Source: Cryptomeria japonica
Taxonomy: Eukaryota; Streptophyta; Pinopsida; Cupressales; Cupressaceae
Direction: 5' to 3'
Assembly (NCBI RefSeq): GCF_030272615.1
Contig: NC_081407.1
Location: forward strand, 379,579,179 to 379,643,178
Length of the DNA: 64,000 nt
Shown here: positions 48,350-59,850 of the stretch, one piece after another
How positions within the stretch are numbered: position 1 is the stretch's first letter
Layout: each line of letters starts with the position of its first letter
Notes under the pieces: generated by a model
The model's input: only the letters and a program-made list of their open reading frames with translations
Databases searched by the model: none
Told to the model about the DNA's origin: nothing
Made by a program: the position numbers and the translations under genes

Positions 48350-49205
48350 TAAGAAATTAAGATTTGATTTTTCTTTTTATGTTTTGATTTCTTTTATTAT
48401 ATTTCTTATTTTTCTAATTTTTTGTATACACAAACCATATCTAGGCATTTTGATTCTTCCCATTCTAAGAATATAGATATTCACTAAATGATATTATAAG
48501 ATTTTTTTGTTGGTTTCCCAATTAACTTGTATTCTAGTTAATATCATAAATCGTTTTAGGGCCTCTATACCTGGTAAACACAACCAAGTTGCTCGAAGAG
48601 TAGATGGGTCTTTATATTTCTTCACCTTGTAATGTTTACTCATAAGGGTGTGGTTGTAGAGGTTGTTGATAGGGGAAAGGAATTTTAAATGTTTATCAAG
48701 ATCAACTAGCGAAGTCCTATTGATAGTATATATCTATACTTTTCATATAAGATTTGAATATCTAAAATTGTATCAAGATCTTGTGAAGATTTGGTAAATA
48801 ACATTCGAGCTTTAGAACAAATTTAATTATTGAACTATATTTTGAATGTTGAATGATTAATACTAACATATTTACTTCACATAAAAAATATTTATATTTA
48901 AATATTGGGGGTGATTAATATCATGGTGAGTGGAGTTGACATTGATTTTTTTGACTTCGAATTTTTTATCTACCCAAAACATGCCTTTTTTTTTTATAAT
49001 CATTAAGTGCTATCATTTATGGGGATAGCTCCCTATATTGCTTGAAATTATAGAAATTACATTGAGTTTAGATATTATAGACCCACTAGTTCATATGCAT
49101 CTAACCCTCTACATATATATCCTCAACTTTGCATAATAGAAACATAAAGTTTTCATCCCTACTTTAGCCAGTTGTACCCCACAAAAATCCTACACACCCC
49201 CGAGA
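48350..49205. other. Gene-free AT-rich stretch
   Basis: No coding region, RNA gene or clear repeat seen. Confidence 0.5.
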
Positions 49206-49529
49206 TTACACCTGTCCCCCAATGGCTTGATAGATTACAACGGCAAACTCACCAATACCAATTGCTTTGCGGGTGGAGTTCTCTGGAAGCCACCAGTCAT
49301 CTAACTCAGTAACTCTTCGGAATGGTTCCAAGTTTCCATTGAAGACTACACATCTATAGATCTCCCATGCCTCTTCCCCAAACATCATCAGTCTCGCCTG
49401 CTCTTCCCTCCAAACTTCTCTGTAGGCCATTTCTACCCAAAACATGCTATTTTCAAAATGAAAAATGAAATCTTTGTAATTACATGATGTTACCTTATAA
49501 AAGAGTTTATGTAACTTCGAAACCCACAT
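49206..49529 (-). CDS. Unassigned 107-codon ORF
   Basis: An open frame of 107 codons with a protein-like sequence that is Trp- and Glu-rich: MAYREVWREEQARLMMFGEE, then AWEIYRCVVFNGNLEPFRRV and DDWWLPENSTR. The start at 49529 (MWVSKLHKL) is just the first ATG. The segment from about 49440 (FWVEMAYREVW) reads more like conserved protein than the first 30 residues, so the true exon may begin there after a splice acceptor. I do not recognise the family. It is probably one exon or a fragment of a host gene; a chance ORF is possible but less likely given the composition. Confidence 0.35.
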   Translation of the reverse strand: MWVSKLHKLFYKVTSCNYKDFIFHFENSMFWVEMAYREVWREEQARLMMFGEEAWEIYRCVVFNGNLEPFRRVTELDDWWLPENSTRKAIGIGEFAVVIYQAIGGQV

Positions 49530-49590
49530 CTTATTTAATGAGGTTCAAGATTTTTCTATATGAACATCAAGACAAGCATCCATAAAGGCC

Positions 49591-50170
49591 AATTACCTAC
49601 TCCATTGACTTTTGATTTGACTATATGGTCTACAAATATATTTGGCTACATTTTTATGTAAGATCAAGGAGATAAAGATTAGTGATTGCAACCTTTACCT
49701 TTGGTGATGTTATCGGTGTCACAAAATAGAAGATAGTTACCTACTCCCTTGACATTGTGATTCGACTATATGGTCTATAACCATATTTGACTATACCTTC
49801 AAGAATAAAACCAAGAAGTTAAAGATAAATGATTGTGATATTTATCTTTGGAGATGATACTTGTGTTACAAGGGAAAAGATAATTACCTACTCCCTTGAC
49901 TTGGTGATTTGACTATAAGGTATGTAACCATATTTAACTTTAGTTTTGAGTAAAGAGTTAAAGATAAAAGATCACAACCTTTATCTTTTGAGATATTGTT
50001 AATGCCATAGAAGAGAAATAATTACCTATTCCCTTGATTATATGACCTATAATTATATCTAGCTATAATTTTAAATAAGATCAAGGAATTAAAACCTTTG
50101 AAGACATTGTAACATTGTATATAATACCTACTTCTTGACTTTGTTATTTGACTATATGGACGGAACAATG
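49591..50170. repeat. Degenerate tandem repeat, about 145 bp unit
   Basis: Units begin at about 49591, 49736, 49883, 50021 and 50123, each with TTACCTACTCCCTTGACTT or a variant. They then carry GATTTGACTATATGGTCTA, AACCATATTTGACTATA, AAGGAGTTAAAGATAA and AACCTTTATCTTTGGAGAT. Spacing is 145, 147, 138 and 102 bp. Non-coding and strongly diverged, so it is an old local array. Confidence 0.75.
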
Positions 50171-50384
50171 TCGATAGTTTTGACTATATTGCAACATTGA
50201 CATTCTCGGTGTCACATTAAAAAGGCGCGACTTGACTTCCCACAAACATTGACAATGTCTAAAGTGGATAGTTTGATTATAAGTCGGTAATTAATTACTG
50301 CCAAAAATTTCAAAGCATGCGTAGAATTCAAAATGACGTTTCTTTTTCACCTTAGAAGTTCTTTTCGTCGCTAACAACTAATTA

Positions 50385-50545
50385 GTGATGGAAAAGTGGA
50401 CAAATTATGCTCAACTCTGGCTTTTTTTTTTTTAATATAATTGAGTTCCAATGAATATTCAACCGAAGAGTTATGGTGTTGTAGTCTATTTTCAGACAAT
50501 AATTTTGAAGAATGATAAATTTGAATTGGAAGACTTAAACATTGT
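50385..50545 (+). pseudogene. Tiny relic of an S-domain receptor kinase 5' end
   Basis: TATTCAACCGAAGAG then TTATGGTGTTGTAGT (50455-50484) matches codons 16-27 of the intact kinase (TATTCAACTGAAGAG, CAATGGTGCTGTAGT) with few changes. After a short deletion, CAGACAATAATTTTGAAGAA at about 50493 matches the QTIISKN codons, followed by a TTTGAATTGGAAGACTT match to FELGFF. Upstream, GTGATGGAAAAG at about 50386 resembles the start codon region. It is a third, heavily decayed copy of this kinase gene. Confidence 0.6.
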
Positions 50546-50559
50546 ACCGGAAAACATTC

Positions 50560-51289
50560 AGTGGAATGGCTTCTATAAAAGCGTTGTACCGGAAAACATT
50601 GGTAGCTCTGGTTAGTATGTTAGTTATAAATTGATGGCAGTAAATGGAGGACAGAGGCACTTGAGGTCAAAGGATTTTCACATCTGAAGCTACCTTCTTG
50701 CTAACAAATGGTACTTTTCATTAGAAGCACTTCATTTTAATCTATGTTATTTGATAGATAGTGATGAAGTATTAATATATTTAGAAGGCTCCATTTTGAA
50801 TCTAGGATGATATTTAATATAGATAAAAGTCAATATGGATTATTGTTTGGATAGTTTGGGAGATTTGCGATGTGAGAGTTTTGAGAGATGGCAATGTAGG
50901 AATGAGGATGAATTTAGTTCAAGAGTTATATATATTTATAAGGGTCCAAGTCAAGAATATTTTCAAACAAACTTTTAAAAAAAAATCTATGATTCTATTT
51001 GATTTTGAATCATTGTATTAGTTTGTTTTATTTTTATTCCAGTGAATCTTAAAAATGATCTAAAGTCATCTTAGTGATGTATGGGTTTTTGTAGTGTTGT
51101 TATATACATTTAGAAGCTTGAACAAGTGCCACATTTATTTAATGTTAGTTACATCTCAAAAACTTTATATAAAGAGATAAACATTTTAGAAATTGTGTCT
51201 TCTTGTTTGTAGTATTTTTTTGCCACAACAAACATTAAACAATCATATCATGTCACACTTGAGACTTTGCAAATAAAAAATTAGAACAT
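50560..51289. other. Gene-free stretch
   Basis: No coding region recognised. A 17 bp direct repeat, GTTGTACCGGAAAACAT or close to it, occurs at about 50543 and 50583. Confidence 0.4.
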
Positions 51290-53460
51290 GGATACATAAA
51301 CTTACAAGAGAGGAAGAAATTTAACACCTTTGGATGAACCAATGGAATTAGCCTAGCAAAAATTTGTTACCAATAAAGTTATTACACTTCCTGAGAATGA
51401 TCATTTTGAGCCTAGAATCAAACCATTGTGGTGGAATGATAATGAAATTTGTGAATATCATAGCAGCCATGGACATAAAACTAGCAGTTGCTACAAGCTT
51501 AAAAACCTTATCCAAGACCTTATTTATCAAGGTGACATTACTATTGAATGAAACCTAAATAATTCACCTAATGAGGAATTAGGCATATGTCAAGATACTC
51601 CTTCCAAGCATGATCAAAAGCATACCTATGTCTAACAATGACTCATCTCAAAATAAATCTTTCATCTCTCCCACCATTCCCTCATCCCCTAATGCTTTAC
51701 AACAACAATCCCCACTATCTTCATCAAATAATGAATCCAATGATGACACCTTTCAAGTTTACCCTCAAGGGCTATCCACAATATAAATCCAAGGTAATCC
51801 ATTTCTTGATCCCACCCATGATTCAAAAATCCTAGAACCAATGTCACCATGCACTTTATCTTCAATCAAAACCACTCAAGAGAGTTCCAGATTCAAGATC
51901 CAGTCCTATCATGCCTAAACATGGACTCCATACAAGAACCCCCATGCATATCCAAACTCATAACCCATGTCAAGAGGATAATCTAGAGTATGAAGAAACA
52001 AGTCCTAAAATGAATCAAAATCAAAATCACAAAGACTTTCCATCCCATCCAATTTTTGACCAAGATCCCATCTCCCTAGAATCTCACGATGATCCACTTT
52101 TACCTTTTTATTCCATTCATGATGATCCCACCATAGCTTTTTACTCCATCCAAGATGATGCCCTTCCATCTCAACAACAAAGGATCCTTCCAAGTACCAC
52201 TCATAATCAACTTCCTAAGAAAGATCATGTTATCCCTTCCATCCATTCCAATGATCTTATTTAAAATCAAGAGCAAAGAACCCTTTGCACTCCATCCAAT
52301 GATCCTCTTCCATGTGAAGATCAAAGTATCCCCTTTTCTCCTTATGATAATCCTCCATATCCTCCTCAAGATCCTTTCATACCTCCTAATCCCCCTCATG
52401 ATCCAAATCCTCCTCAAGATCCCATCACCCCTATCCAAGCTATCCATGAACCCCTCACATATCAACTTGGTTCATCCACTTTCATAAAATTGAAATTACT
52501 CTATGAGCTTATCATTCCCTCCATACCATATCCTCCTCAAAATAAGCTTGCATCATGTTTCAAAAGAAACAAGTATTTTATTGCTAAAAATATTTTTCAA
52601 AGTATGCATTATCAAGGAAAAGGGTTAGGCTTCCATGAACAAGGTATATTGGAACCCCTTGATATAAAAGAAAATCAAAATTGTGATGGATTTGGCTACA
52701 TACCTCACTCTAAATATGTTTGTATCCATTCAGAGTCTCAAATTGCTCCATCTAAACCCAAACATGCACATCCCCATTCATCCCTTCCATCTATCTTAGG
52801 TTATATTCCTACATCCACTATCCATTTCACCCCTAACTCACAATGCCCTTACCATACCATATATCAAGATCAACAAAGCCACACATCCTTAAGAAGCTTC
52901 TAATAATCTACCTACATGAACTCATCCAAAATACCTCTATATCACTCTTATCCATCCATGAATCCCAACTCTTTTGGAAGTAATTTAGATGTCAAGCATA
53001 AAATTCATAAGTTCAAAAATCCATATATGCCCAAGGATCAGAATATCTCATCTAAATGACATAGAAAAAAAAAATTATCCTGAAAAAAAAAAAAAATCCA
53101 CAAAGGCTCATCAAGAAAGAAGAAAAATAAAAAAGCACATGGATTCCTACATTGCTCATAGAAGCAATGCATTTCTAAAGAACCACAAAGGAAATAAAAA
53201 TAAAAAACCATGTGGATTCCCAAGTTTCTTATAAAAGACATGCATCTAAAGGAAAAATCAAAATTAGCATCCAAACTTTCTATTCCAAAGGCTTCCTTCA
53301 CTCATCCTTGTAAAAATATCCCAAAAACCACTAGCTTAAATCCTCCATCATCTTCTTCATCCATTTTGGGTCCTTATGTCCCAAAATCCTCATCCACTTC
53401 TCCATCAAAATTTCAAAATCCAAAATCCATTTTTCCTCCATCACTCTACCACCTCTCAAG
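51290..53460 (+). mobile_element. Decayed gypsy-type gag-region fossil
   Basis: A plus-strand segment near 51440-51550 reads CEYHSSHGHKTSSCYKLKN then LIQDLIYQGDI, the knuckle-like spacer found at the gag-protease junction of some plant Ty3/gypsy elements. Near 52595-52700 is a G-patch-like block (YQGKGLGFHEQGILEPLDI, then GFGYIPHSKY), also typical of such elements before the reverse transcriptase. Between and after them lies Pro/Ser/His-rich sequence in long open stretches on more than one frame. No LTRs, reverse transcriptase or integrase seen. It is an old, heavily broken partial copy; its true ends are not found. Confidence 0.55.
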
Positions 53461-56125
53461 ATGAGTGGCAATGTTGATCATGCCAAATTTTCCATCCATC
53501 CCTAGACAAACCTTCCAATACCTCATCCATTATCCAACAACTATTTTATATCCTTCCATTCTTCCTATCCAATCCTTTGCATAAATCCTTAACCCTTCCA
53601 TCTAATCATCCATTTCATCTCCCCTTACTATCACCTTACCAACATTTGTGAGCATACTTTCAATAGCCATGGTTGATTGGAGCACATATTTACAGATTAC
53701 TATCTAAATAATGAGATGCTTGAGTCCTTCCTCCATTGCCTATCATGCATCCTTTATCTTCTCAAAAATTAAAAAATGACAAAAAAAAAGTAAAGATCCT
53801 TATTTGTTCAATGGTGGAAACCACTTCTTCTAGTGCCTTGGGCAAGTATCGTGATGAAAACTTTGCAAATAGGTACCATGTGTAAATAATTTTCCTCTTG
53901 CACTCTACACTTGGGGGCAAGTTTCATCCATGCTATCATATCTACCTCTTCCTCCATTATCCTTCATCGACTGTTATCTTTCATAGTCTCCATTATCTTT
54001 CCTACGGATATATCTTGTCTTATGAATGTATGTTTCCTACAATGCACATCATATCATGTCCTATGGATACATCTTTGGTGGTGGCTAATGATGTGGTGAA
54101 TAGAATTGAGAAGTGGGAAGGCATGGAAGAGGAAATTAAGGAGCTCACTCACTACAAAGGTGGATCAGAAGGATGATAGGAGAGACATGAATAGAGTCAT
54201 AGAGGAGCTTTAGGTTAACTAGATGACCCTCAAGAGGAAGATGGATGAAATGATCATCTTAATGTAGAAAAGGAAAGAATGAACTCTACCTCTCTTTAGG
54301 CCATTCAGGAGGAAATTAACAGAAGGCTTGGGAAGAAAAGGAGCCACATGGAATTATCTTTGTCGATTGTGATAGAGCTGAATGATTCTAGGATGAAGGC
54401 TACTCCAATGTCCCTTGTTATTTTTTTGAGAAAAGTCTCTTTTGATTGCAAAACCAAATTGCCTCCCCCATTCCCTCTAATGCCTCTATTTAAAATCCAT
54501 TCATTCCCTTATTCATTGTGTGATTGGTTTTGTTTTGTGGTAGTAGTGTCAATAAATAACTAGAAATTACATGCCACATCTTTAGTAAGGTTAACTTTAC
54601 TTTCATGACTTTAGTTGTCAATTCAATCTATTGAGAGTTTACGTGCAAAAAAGCATTCATTGCTTTAGTAAGTTGGAAGTTAATGTGCAGATAATTTTGG
54701 CATAGGATAAAGAAACTCCTATGTGCCTTTACTCATGGGTTTTGATTTACACTTAGCCATTAGTTAATTTCACTTGGGATTATTATTAGTTGTTAATTCA
54801 CTTTTGTCATGCAAAGCAATTAGTTGGAAGGTATGATTAATCTATTTCAAATATGTAGATGTTATTGTGTATGATTTTGTGATTCATCTGCTAGTTGTTA
54901 TGTTGAATGATAATTAAGTTTATCTCTTATTTGATTTTTTTACTAGATTTAAAATACAAGTTTCAGACCACGTAACTTGCGCACATTAATCATCACACAT
55001 GGCTTAATTTATTAGTTCCAAATAATTGATGTGATAACATAAAACAAAGTCAAAGAGAGGGATATGACACCAGTGGCATAACAAAAAATAACTACAATAC
55101 TAGATAGTATGGACATAGGTGAAAATGTGTTTAATTATGTTTAGGTTTAAGCGACAATAATAGACATTGCCATCTGAAAATAAGTTGATTTTTTTTTTAG
55201 ATAATTTTGCAAAAAAATATTTTAGCCTTCACCTTTTATAGATTAAAAAGATAAGTATAAATGTGAAATATAAGGAAATGCAAGGAAATAGAAATAGGCT
55301 AAGGAATATTATTAATGGTAATAGCTTCATGTAGGTATTTAAGTTTAGGTGCCAATTTTCTTTTGTAAGTGGTACATAAAATTTGTATAGGTGCACATGA
55401 CATATATGAGTGCATAGATTTAGGTTAATATTTATCACTAGACAATGTGGATTATTGTGGGTGGTGTATTCTTATTAGAAGAAGACATGCCAAGAGAGAA
55501 AGGAGCAAAAACCATGAAAAATGTATCAACAAAGTAACTCTCTATTCAATGCTTAGTTTGTAAATAGTGGATATATTAGATTTTTTCTAGTTTATATAAT
55601 AGTAGACGACTTTAGATTCAAATGATTAGAGTTTTGCAAACCACACAAATATTGTAATGAAATAGGTGTGATTTATATGAAAGAGTAGGAGTGTGTTGGA
55701 GATAATCCTAGGACATTGTATATGGCATACAAAATAACATCTTTATGAAATGATTATAAAAAATCCACTTAAATAATAATATATTGTACCTCATAAGGCT
55801 AACTATATTATTTTAGCCATAATAAATTAGACATTTCTCATGTAGAAAGAGTGGGAGTTTAGATAAGAAAAAATGTACAAATTCTAATCTTTACAATGTA
55901 AATCTACACTTCTACAAATAAATTATCTACAACATTTACATCTTCTTTTCATCCTTCTCCTCCAACCTTACTATCATTCAAGGTAGGCCTATGAATTAAA
56001 TGTAATGAAAATATTTTAAAAATAAAATGGGTGAGATATTAGAAAAGAAGAAAGGACTTGATAGATCTCATATTCCATTCATACAAAATGTGACACAATA
56101 TTCATAATTATCAATGTGAAGTAAC
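53461..56125. other. No assigned gene; possible tail of the gypsy fossil
   Basis: No supported gene. About 53800-54330 holds scattered coding-like patches (VNRIEKWEGMEEEIKEL, and ATWNYLCRL in another frame) that may belong to the preceding fossil. From 54565 the DNA is AT-rich with nothing recognised. Confidence 0.35.
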
Positions 56126-56405
56126 CAAAGACATCAAATTTCAACAATCTATATTATGAGTATCATTTTTTTAGATTATACTATGTAATAACTTTTATTA
56201 TTAATATTTTAGACTACACAAAGACATCAAATTTCAACAATCTATAATATGAGTATTAGTTTTTTTAGATTATATTATGTAATAGATTTTATTATTAATA
56301 TTTTAGATTACACAAAGACATCAAATTTCAATAATCTATAATATGAGTATCAGTTTTTTTGAGATTATACTATATAATTTATTTTATTATTAATATTTTA
56401 AATTA
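56126..56405. repeat. Three-copy tandem repeat, 93-94 bp unit
   Basis: Units start at 56126, 56219 and 56313. Each reads CAAAGACATCAAATTTCAA, an AATCTATAATATGAGTAT variant, TTTTTTTAGATTATACTATG and TTTTATTATTAATATTTTAG. Copies are about 90% alike by eye. AT-rich, non-coding. Confidence 0.9.
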
Positions 56406-57149
56406 ATCAACATCATCCATAATTAGAATGGTGAGAGAAAGAGAATAGAATTGATTGAATTCAATAGCTAAACAAAAATATTTTCAAAAAATGTAAATAT
56501 TAAAAATTTAAAAAAAAATTAAAAAAGTGATTGTTGAATAAAGTTATCATCTTTCTCACTAAACAATTACAAAGACCTTAATTGATACATTGAGAATATT
56601 TATATTTAAGTTTACTTTTAAGCTCTCAACAATATGTGTCATATAGATTCCAATATTTTTCCAAATGACTTAAGAAAACAACTTAAACCTTGTCACAATC
56701 ATTAACATTAACATTAACAAACTATTTTAGAAACTAGTTAAACAAAAGCAAGAAAACGTAATCAGATTTCTTACAATGAAAAATTAATATTTTATGATAT
56801 ATACAAATAGAAAATAATATAAATAAAATTACAATACATATGTTACAGTGTAATCTTCTTAGTTATATCTAATAATAAAGTAATACTGTTCCGAAAAATT
56901 ACAAGTAATATAGATTGGAATCAGTATTAAAGTTAAAAATATATTTTAAATTGATATATTAAACATTAAAAATCTTCTATCGTTAAAACCTAAAACAATA
57001 CAATAAATTATATTTTGTCTAGATGGATAATATTCATGTCACGATAAATTTTATCACGCATTCTCCCGAACACCACAAAAAATATATAATTATTTTTTAT
57101 CACTAAATTCCTTTGTCAACTAGTGATATTTTCCACTGGAACGGCTTAA
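56406..57149. other. AT-rich region upstream of the intact kinase
   Basis: No gene. Contains mostly A/T runs; an AAAATATATAATTA run near 57079 could be a TATA region for the kinase gene, about 300 bp before its start, but that is a guess. Confidence 0.4.
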
Positions 57150-57320
57150 CCGATGGTGTGTGAACCCTTTGACACGCAAGGCAAGAGAGAACCGATAGTC
57201 TGTGAATCCTTTGACACCCACGCGCATCGAAAATTCGCTGTTTCTACGAACCCTTTGACACGCAAGGCAAAAGAGAAAACATTAACCACCGCTACATCTT
57301 TTTTGGCTTTAATACACTTA
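57150..57320 (+). promoter_or_regulatory. Promoter repeats of the intact kinase
   Basis: Three occurrences of a GTGAACCCTTTGACACGCAA-type block begin near 57157, 57203 and 57247. The last is followed by GCAAAAGAGAAAACATTAAC and TTTTTTGGCTTTAAT, as in the repeats upstream of the kinase pseudogene. Block spacing is shorter here (about 45 bp) than in the pseudogene promoter (83-104 bp), so units have been gained or lost since duplication. Confidence 0.6.
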
Positions 57321-57381
57321 CCCGGCCATTGAAATTCATGGCCTCTTGGAGGTGACGCTGCTCTCCCAAAGGACTTTAGCA

Positions 57382-59715
57382 ATGGGAAAATTATTCCAAA
57401 GCCTGTTTCTTGCAGTTACCGTGTTTATTCAACTGAAGAGCAATGGTGCTGTAGTGGAGGCTGGAGATACTCTTTTGCTGGGTTCCTCGCTTACTGGAAA
57501 TCAGACAATTATTTCAAAGAATGGCACATTTGAGCTGGGATTCTTCAGTCCAAATGGAAACAACTGGTATATTGGCATCTGGTATGCCCAATTACAAGAG
57601 AAGACGTCTGTTTGGGTGGCTAACAGGGAGACTCCAGCAAGAAACCGGTCGGGCGTTTTGAAGCTCTCACGAGAAGGTAATCTGATACTGTTCGATGCAG
57701 AGGGCGCATCTCTTTGGTCAGTCAACACAACAAACAAGGCCTCCCGAGCTGTGATATTGGATTCTGGTAATTTTCTAGTTATGAGAAATGGGAATAAATC
57801 TGAAACTATTTGGCAGAGTTTCGACAATCCCGTCGATACCTGGTTGCCAGGGATGGTAGTTGGTGGAGAGCGAAAGCTAGTCTCTTGGAAAAACTCATTG
57901 GATCCTGCTCTAGGGCTTTTTTCCTTACACACGAATCTATCTGGGGCCAAACAATTCGTGCTGACATGGAACAATACTGTACAGTATTGGGAGAGCGGGG
58001 CTTGGGACGGCAAAATTTTAAGTGGAATTCCAGAACTTGAAATCAAACATCTCGCTAATTTCAGCTTTGAAAGTAATAGCTCAGGTTTGTTTCAAACCTA
58101 TACATTGATTCCTCCCTTCAATGCACTCGTACGTCTCGTCCTGACTAAGACCGGACAAGTGCATATGTATCTATTCGATGGCAGTAACTGGACCATGACT
58201 TGGTCTTTGCCCAGAGATGGTTGCGCTGTATATGGTCCTTGTCGTGCGTACGGAGCCTGCGAGTCTAGAGATCTCCAAGTCTGTAGCTGCGTGGAAGGCT
58301 TCAAACCCACAGACAATCGCGCCTGGCTCTCGCAAGATTGGGCATCCAGTGGCTGTATTCGGCAGAGCCCGTTAAACTGCAGCACTGACGGATTCATCGA
58401 CATTGATGTCACTTTGCCAATCGATTCTGCTTCTTCATACCCTGCATCTACAAAGAAAGATTGCCAGAAAGCCTGCTTCCACAACTGCTTATGCACAGCG
58501 TTTAGTTTCAATCCGCCTTCAGGGCCCTGCCAAATATGGTTTGGAGATTTGCTAAACATGCGCAACATTACTTCATCAAAAAGCAATTCAAATGTCTTCA
58601 TTCGGGTAGGTGCCTCTCAACTTTCTCCGAAACACAAAAACACGGGTACTGTAGGCCTAGTGCTTGGTATTGTAGGTGCACTCACCGTTGCTCTGGGTGT
58701 CTCTTCAATTTTAATTTGGTGGAGGCATCAGCTGCGGTCGATGGACAGGCCTGCAGATCCCTCCAACTCTTTTCTGAGAATGTTTACTTACAAAGAATTG
58801 AAATTTGCGACAAGGAATTTTAGGTCTAAGTTGGGGAGCGGAGGCTTTGGCTCCGTGTTCAAAGGATCTCTACTGGATGGTACGCTTGTGGCCGTAAAAA
58901 AAATGAAGGGGTCAATACAAGATGAGAAGCAATTCCGAGCGGAAATAAGTTCTCTTGGAAACATACAACATGTCAATTTGGTAAGGCTTCGAGGGTTTTG
59001 TGCAGAAAGATTGAGACGGTTATTGGTTTATGATTACATGCCCAAGGGCTCTTTAAATTCCTTACTGTTTAAGAGTAATTGCAAAAGTAAAGGAGAGATG
59101 CTCGACTGGAAGACCCGATTTGAGATTGCAGTAGGCACTGCAAGAGGTTTACTTTATCTCCATGAGGAATGCAGAGATTGCATCATTCACTGTGATGTTA
59201 AACCTGAAAACATTCTGCTAGATAGTAATTTGTCACCGAAGTTGGCCGATTTTGGATTGGCAAAGCTTGTGGGTAGAGATTTTAGCTGCGTACTGACTAC
59301 TACAAGAGGAACGAGAGGGTACTTGGCTCCAGAGAGGATCTCCGGTCTTCCCATCACTTCCAAAGTTGACGTCTACAGTTTTGGCATGACGCTGTTGGAA
59401 ATCATTTCTGGGAGAAGAAATCTAGATTTAACCGTGCAAGATTCAAGTTTGTATTACTTTCCTCCGTGGGCTGCAACTCAAATTCATCAGAGGAAGACGA
59501 TGAATCTTGTGGAGGAGGGTGTTGCAGAGGAGGCAGACATGGAAGAAGTGAGAAGAGCATGTGTTGTAGCGTTATTGTGCATTCAAGAGGAGGAGGAAGT
59601 GAGGCCTAGCATGAGGCAAGTGGTGCAGATGCTGGAAGGGAAGACGGAGCTTCAAACTCCGCAGATTCCGAGCTCTGCGGTTAGGCCACCACACCAAAGC
59701 GACACAAGCAGCTAG
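57382..59715 (+). CDS. G-type (S-domain) lectin receptor-like Ser/Thr kinase
   Basis: Intronless 777-codon plasma-membrane receptor kinase of the plant S-domain class, similar in layout to Arabidopsis At2g19130-type proteins. I chose the ATG at 57382 over the in-frame one at 57346 because MGKLFQSLFLAVTVFIQL forms a clean signal peptide. Order: signal peptide (1-22), B-lectin domain (about 28-150, FELGFFSPNG, WVANRETPARN), S-locus glycoprotein region (about 190-280), EGF-like Cys cluster (about 281-309), PAN domain (about 333-405), one membrane helix (about 424-448, LVLGIVGALTVALGV), kinase (about 484-760). Kinase motifs are intact: GSGGFGS, VAVKK, HCDVKPENILL, DFGLAK, RGTRGYLAPE. HCD in place of HRD makes it a non-RD kinase, a type often linked with immune signalling. 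Ligand unknown. It has a broken paralogue at 11682-19135. Confidence 0.95.
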   Translation: MGKLFQSLFLAVTVFIQLKSNGAVVEAGDTLLLGSSLTGNQTIISKNGTFELGFFSPNGNNWYIGIWYAQLQEKTSVWVANRETPARNRSGVLKLSREGNLILFDAEGASLWSVNTTNKASRAVILDSGNFLVMRNGNKSETIWQSFDNPVDTWLPGMVVGGERKLVSWKNSLDPALGLFSLHTNLSGAKQFVLTWNNTVQYWESGAWDGKILSGIPELEIKHLANFSFESNSSGLFQTYTLIPPFNALVRLVLTKTGQVHMYLFDGSNWTMTWSLPRDGCAVYGPCRAYGACESRDLQVCSCVEGFKPTDNRAWLSQDWASSGCIRQSPLNCSTDGFIDIDVTLPIDSASSYPASTKKDCQKACFHNCLCTAFSFNPPSGPCQIWFGDLLNMRNITSSKSNSNVFIRVGASQLSPKHKNTGTVGLVLGIVGALTVALGVSSILIWWRHQLRSMDRPADPSNSFLRMFTYKELKFATRNFRSKLGSGGFGSVFKGSLLDGTLVAVKKMKGSIQDEKQFRAEISSLGNIQHVNLVRLRGFCAERLRRLLVYDYMPKGSLNSLLFKSNCKSKGEMLDWKTRFEIAVGTARGLLYLHEECRDCIIHCDVKPENILLDSNLSPKLADFGLAKLVGRDFSCVLTTTRGTRGYLAPERISGLPITSKVDVYSFGMTLLEIISGRRNLDLTVQDSSLYYFPPWAATQIHQRKTMNLVEEGVAEEADMEEVRRACVVALLCIQEEEEVRPSMRQVVQMLEGKTELQTPQIPSSAVRPPHQSDTSS

Positions 59716-59850
59716 AGCGATGGCAATGGTACAAATCAGAATAATATAGTTAGAATAATGTAAGTGGTTAATGCATTCTAAAATGTAGAGGCACCTTATT
59801 TAAGCTTAAACTTAGTTAGATGTACCTAGTATACCTATTTCAATAAAATT
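59716..59850 (+). other. 3' untranslated region with polyadenylation signal
   Basis: The segment matches the 3' flank of the kinase pseudogene (GCATTCTAAAATGTAGAGGC). It contains a canonical AATAAA at about 59842-59847, a plausible polyadenylation signal. Confidence 0.5.

Noticed and set aside
57346-57381. Upstream in-frame ATG for the intact kinase
   Set aside because: It adds MEVTLLSQRTLA, which is not signal-peptide-like, and the ATG at 57382 is followed at once by a hydrophobic signal sequence. The pseudogene also supports the second ATG.
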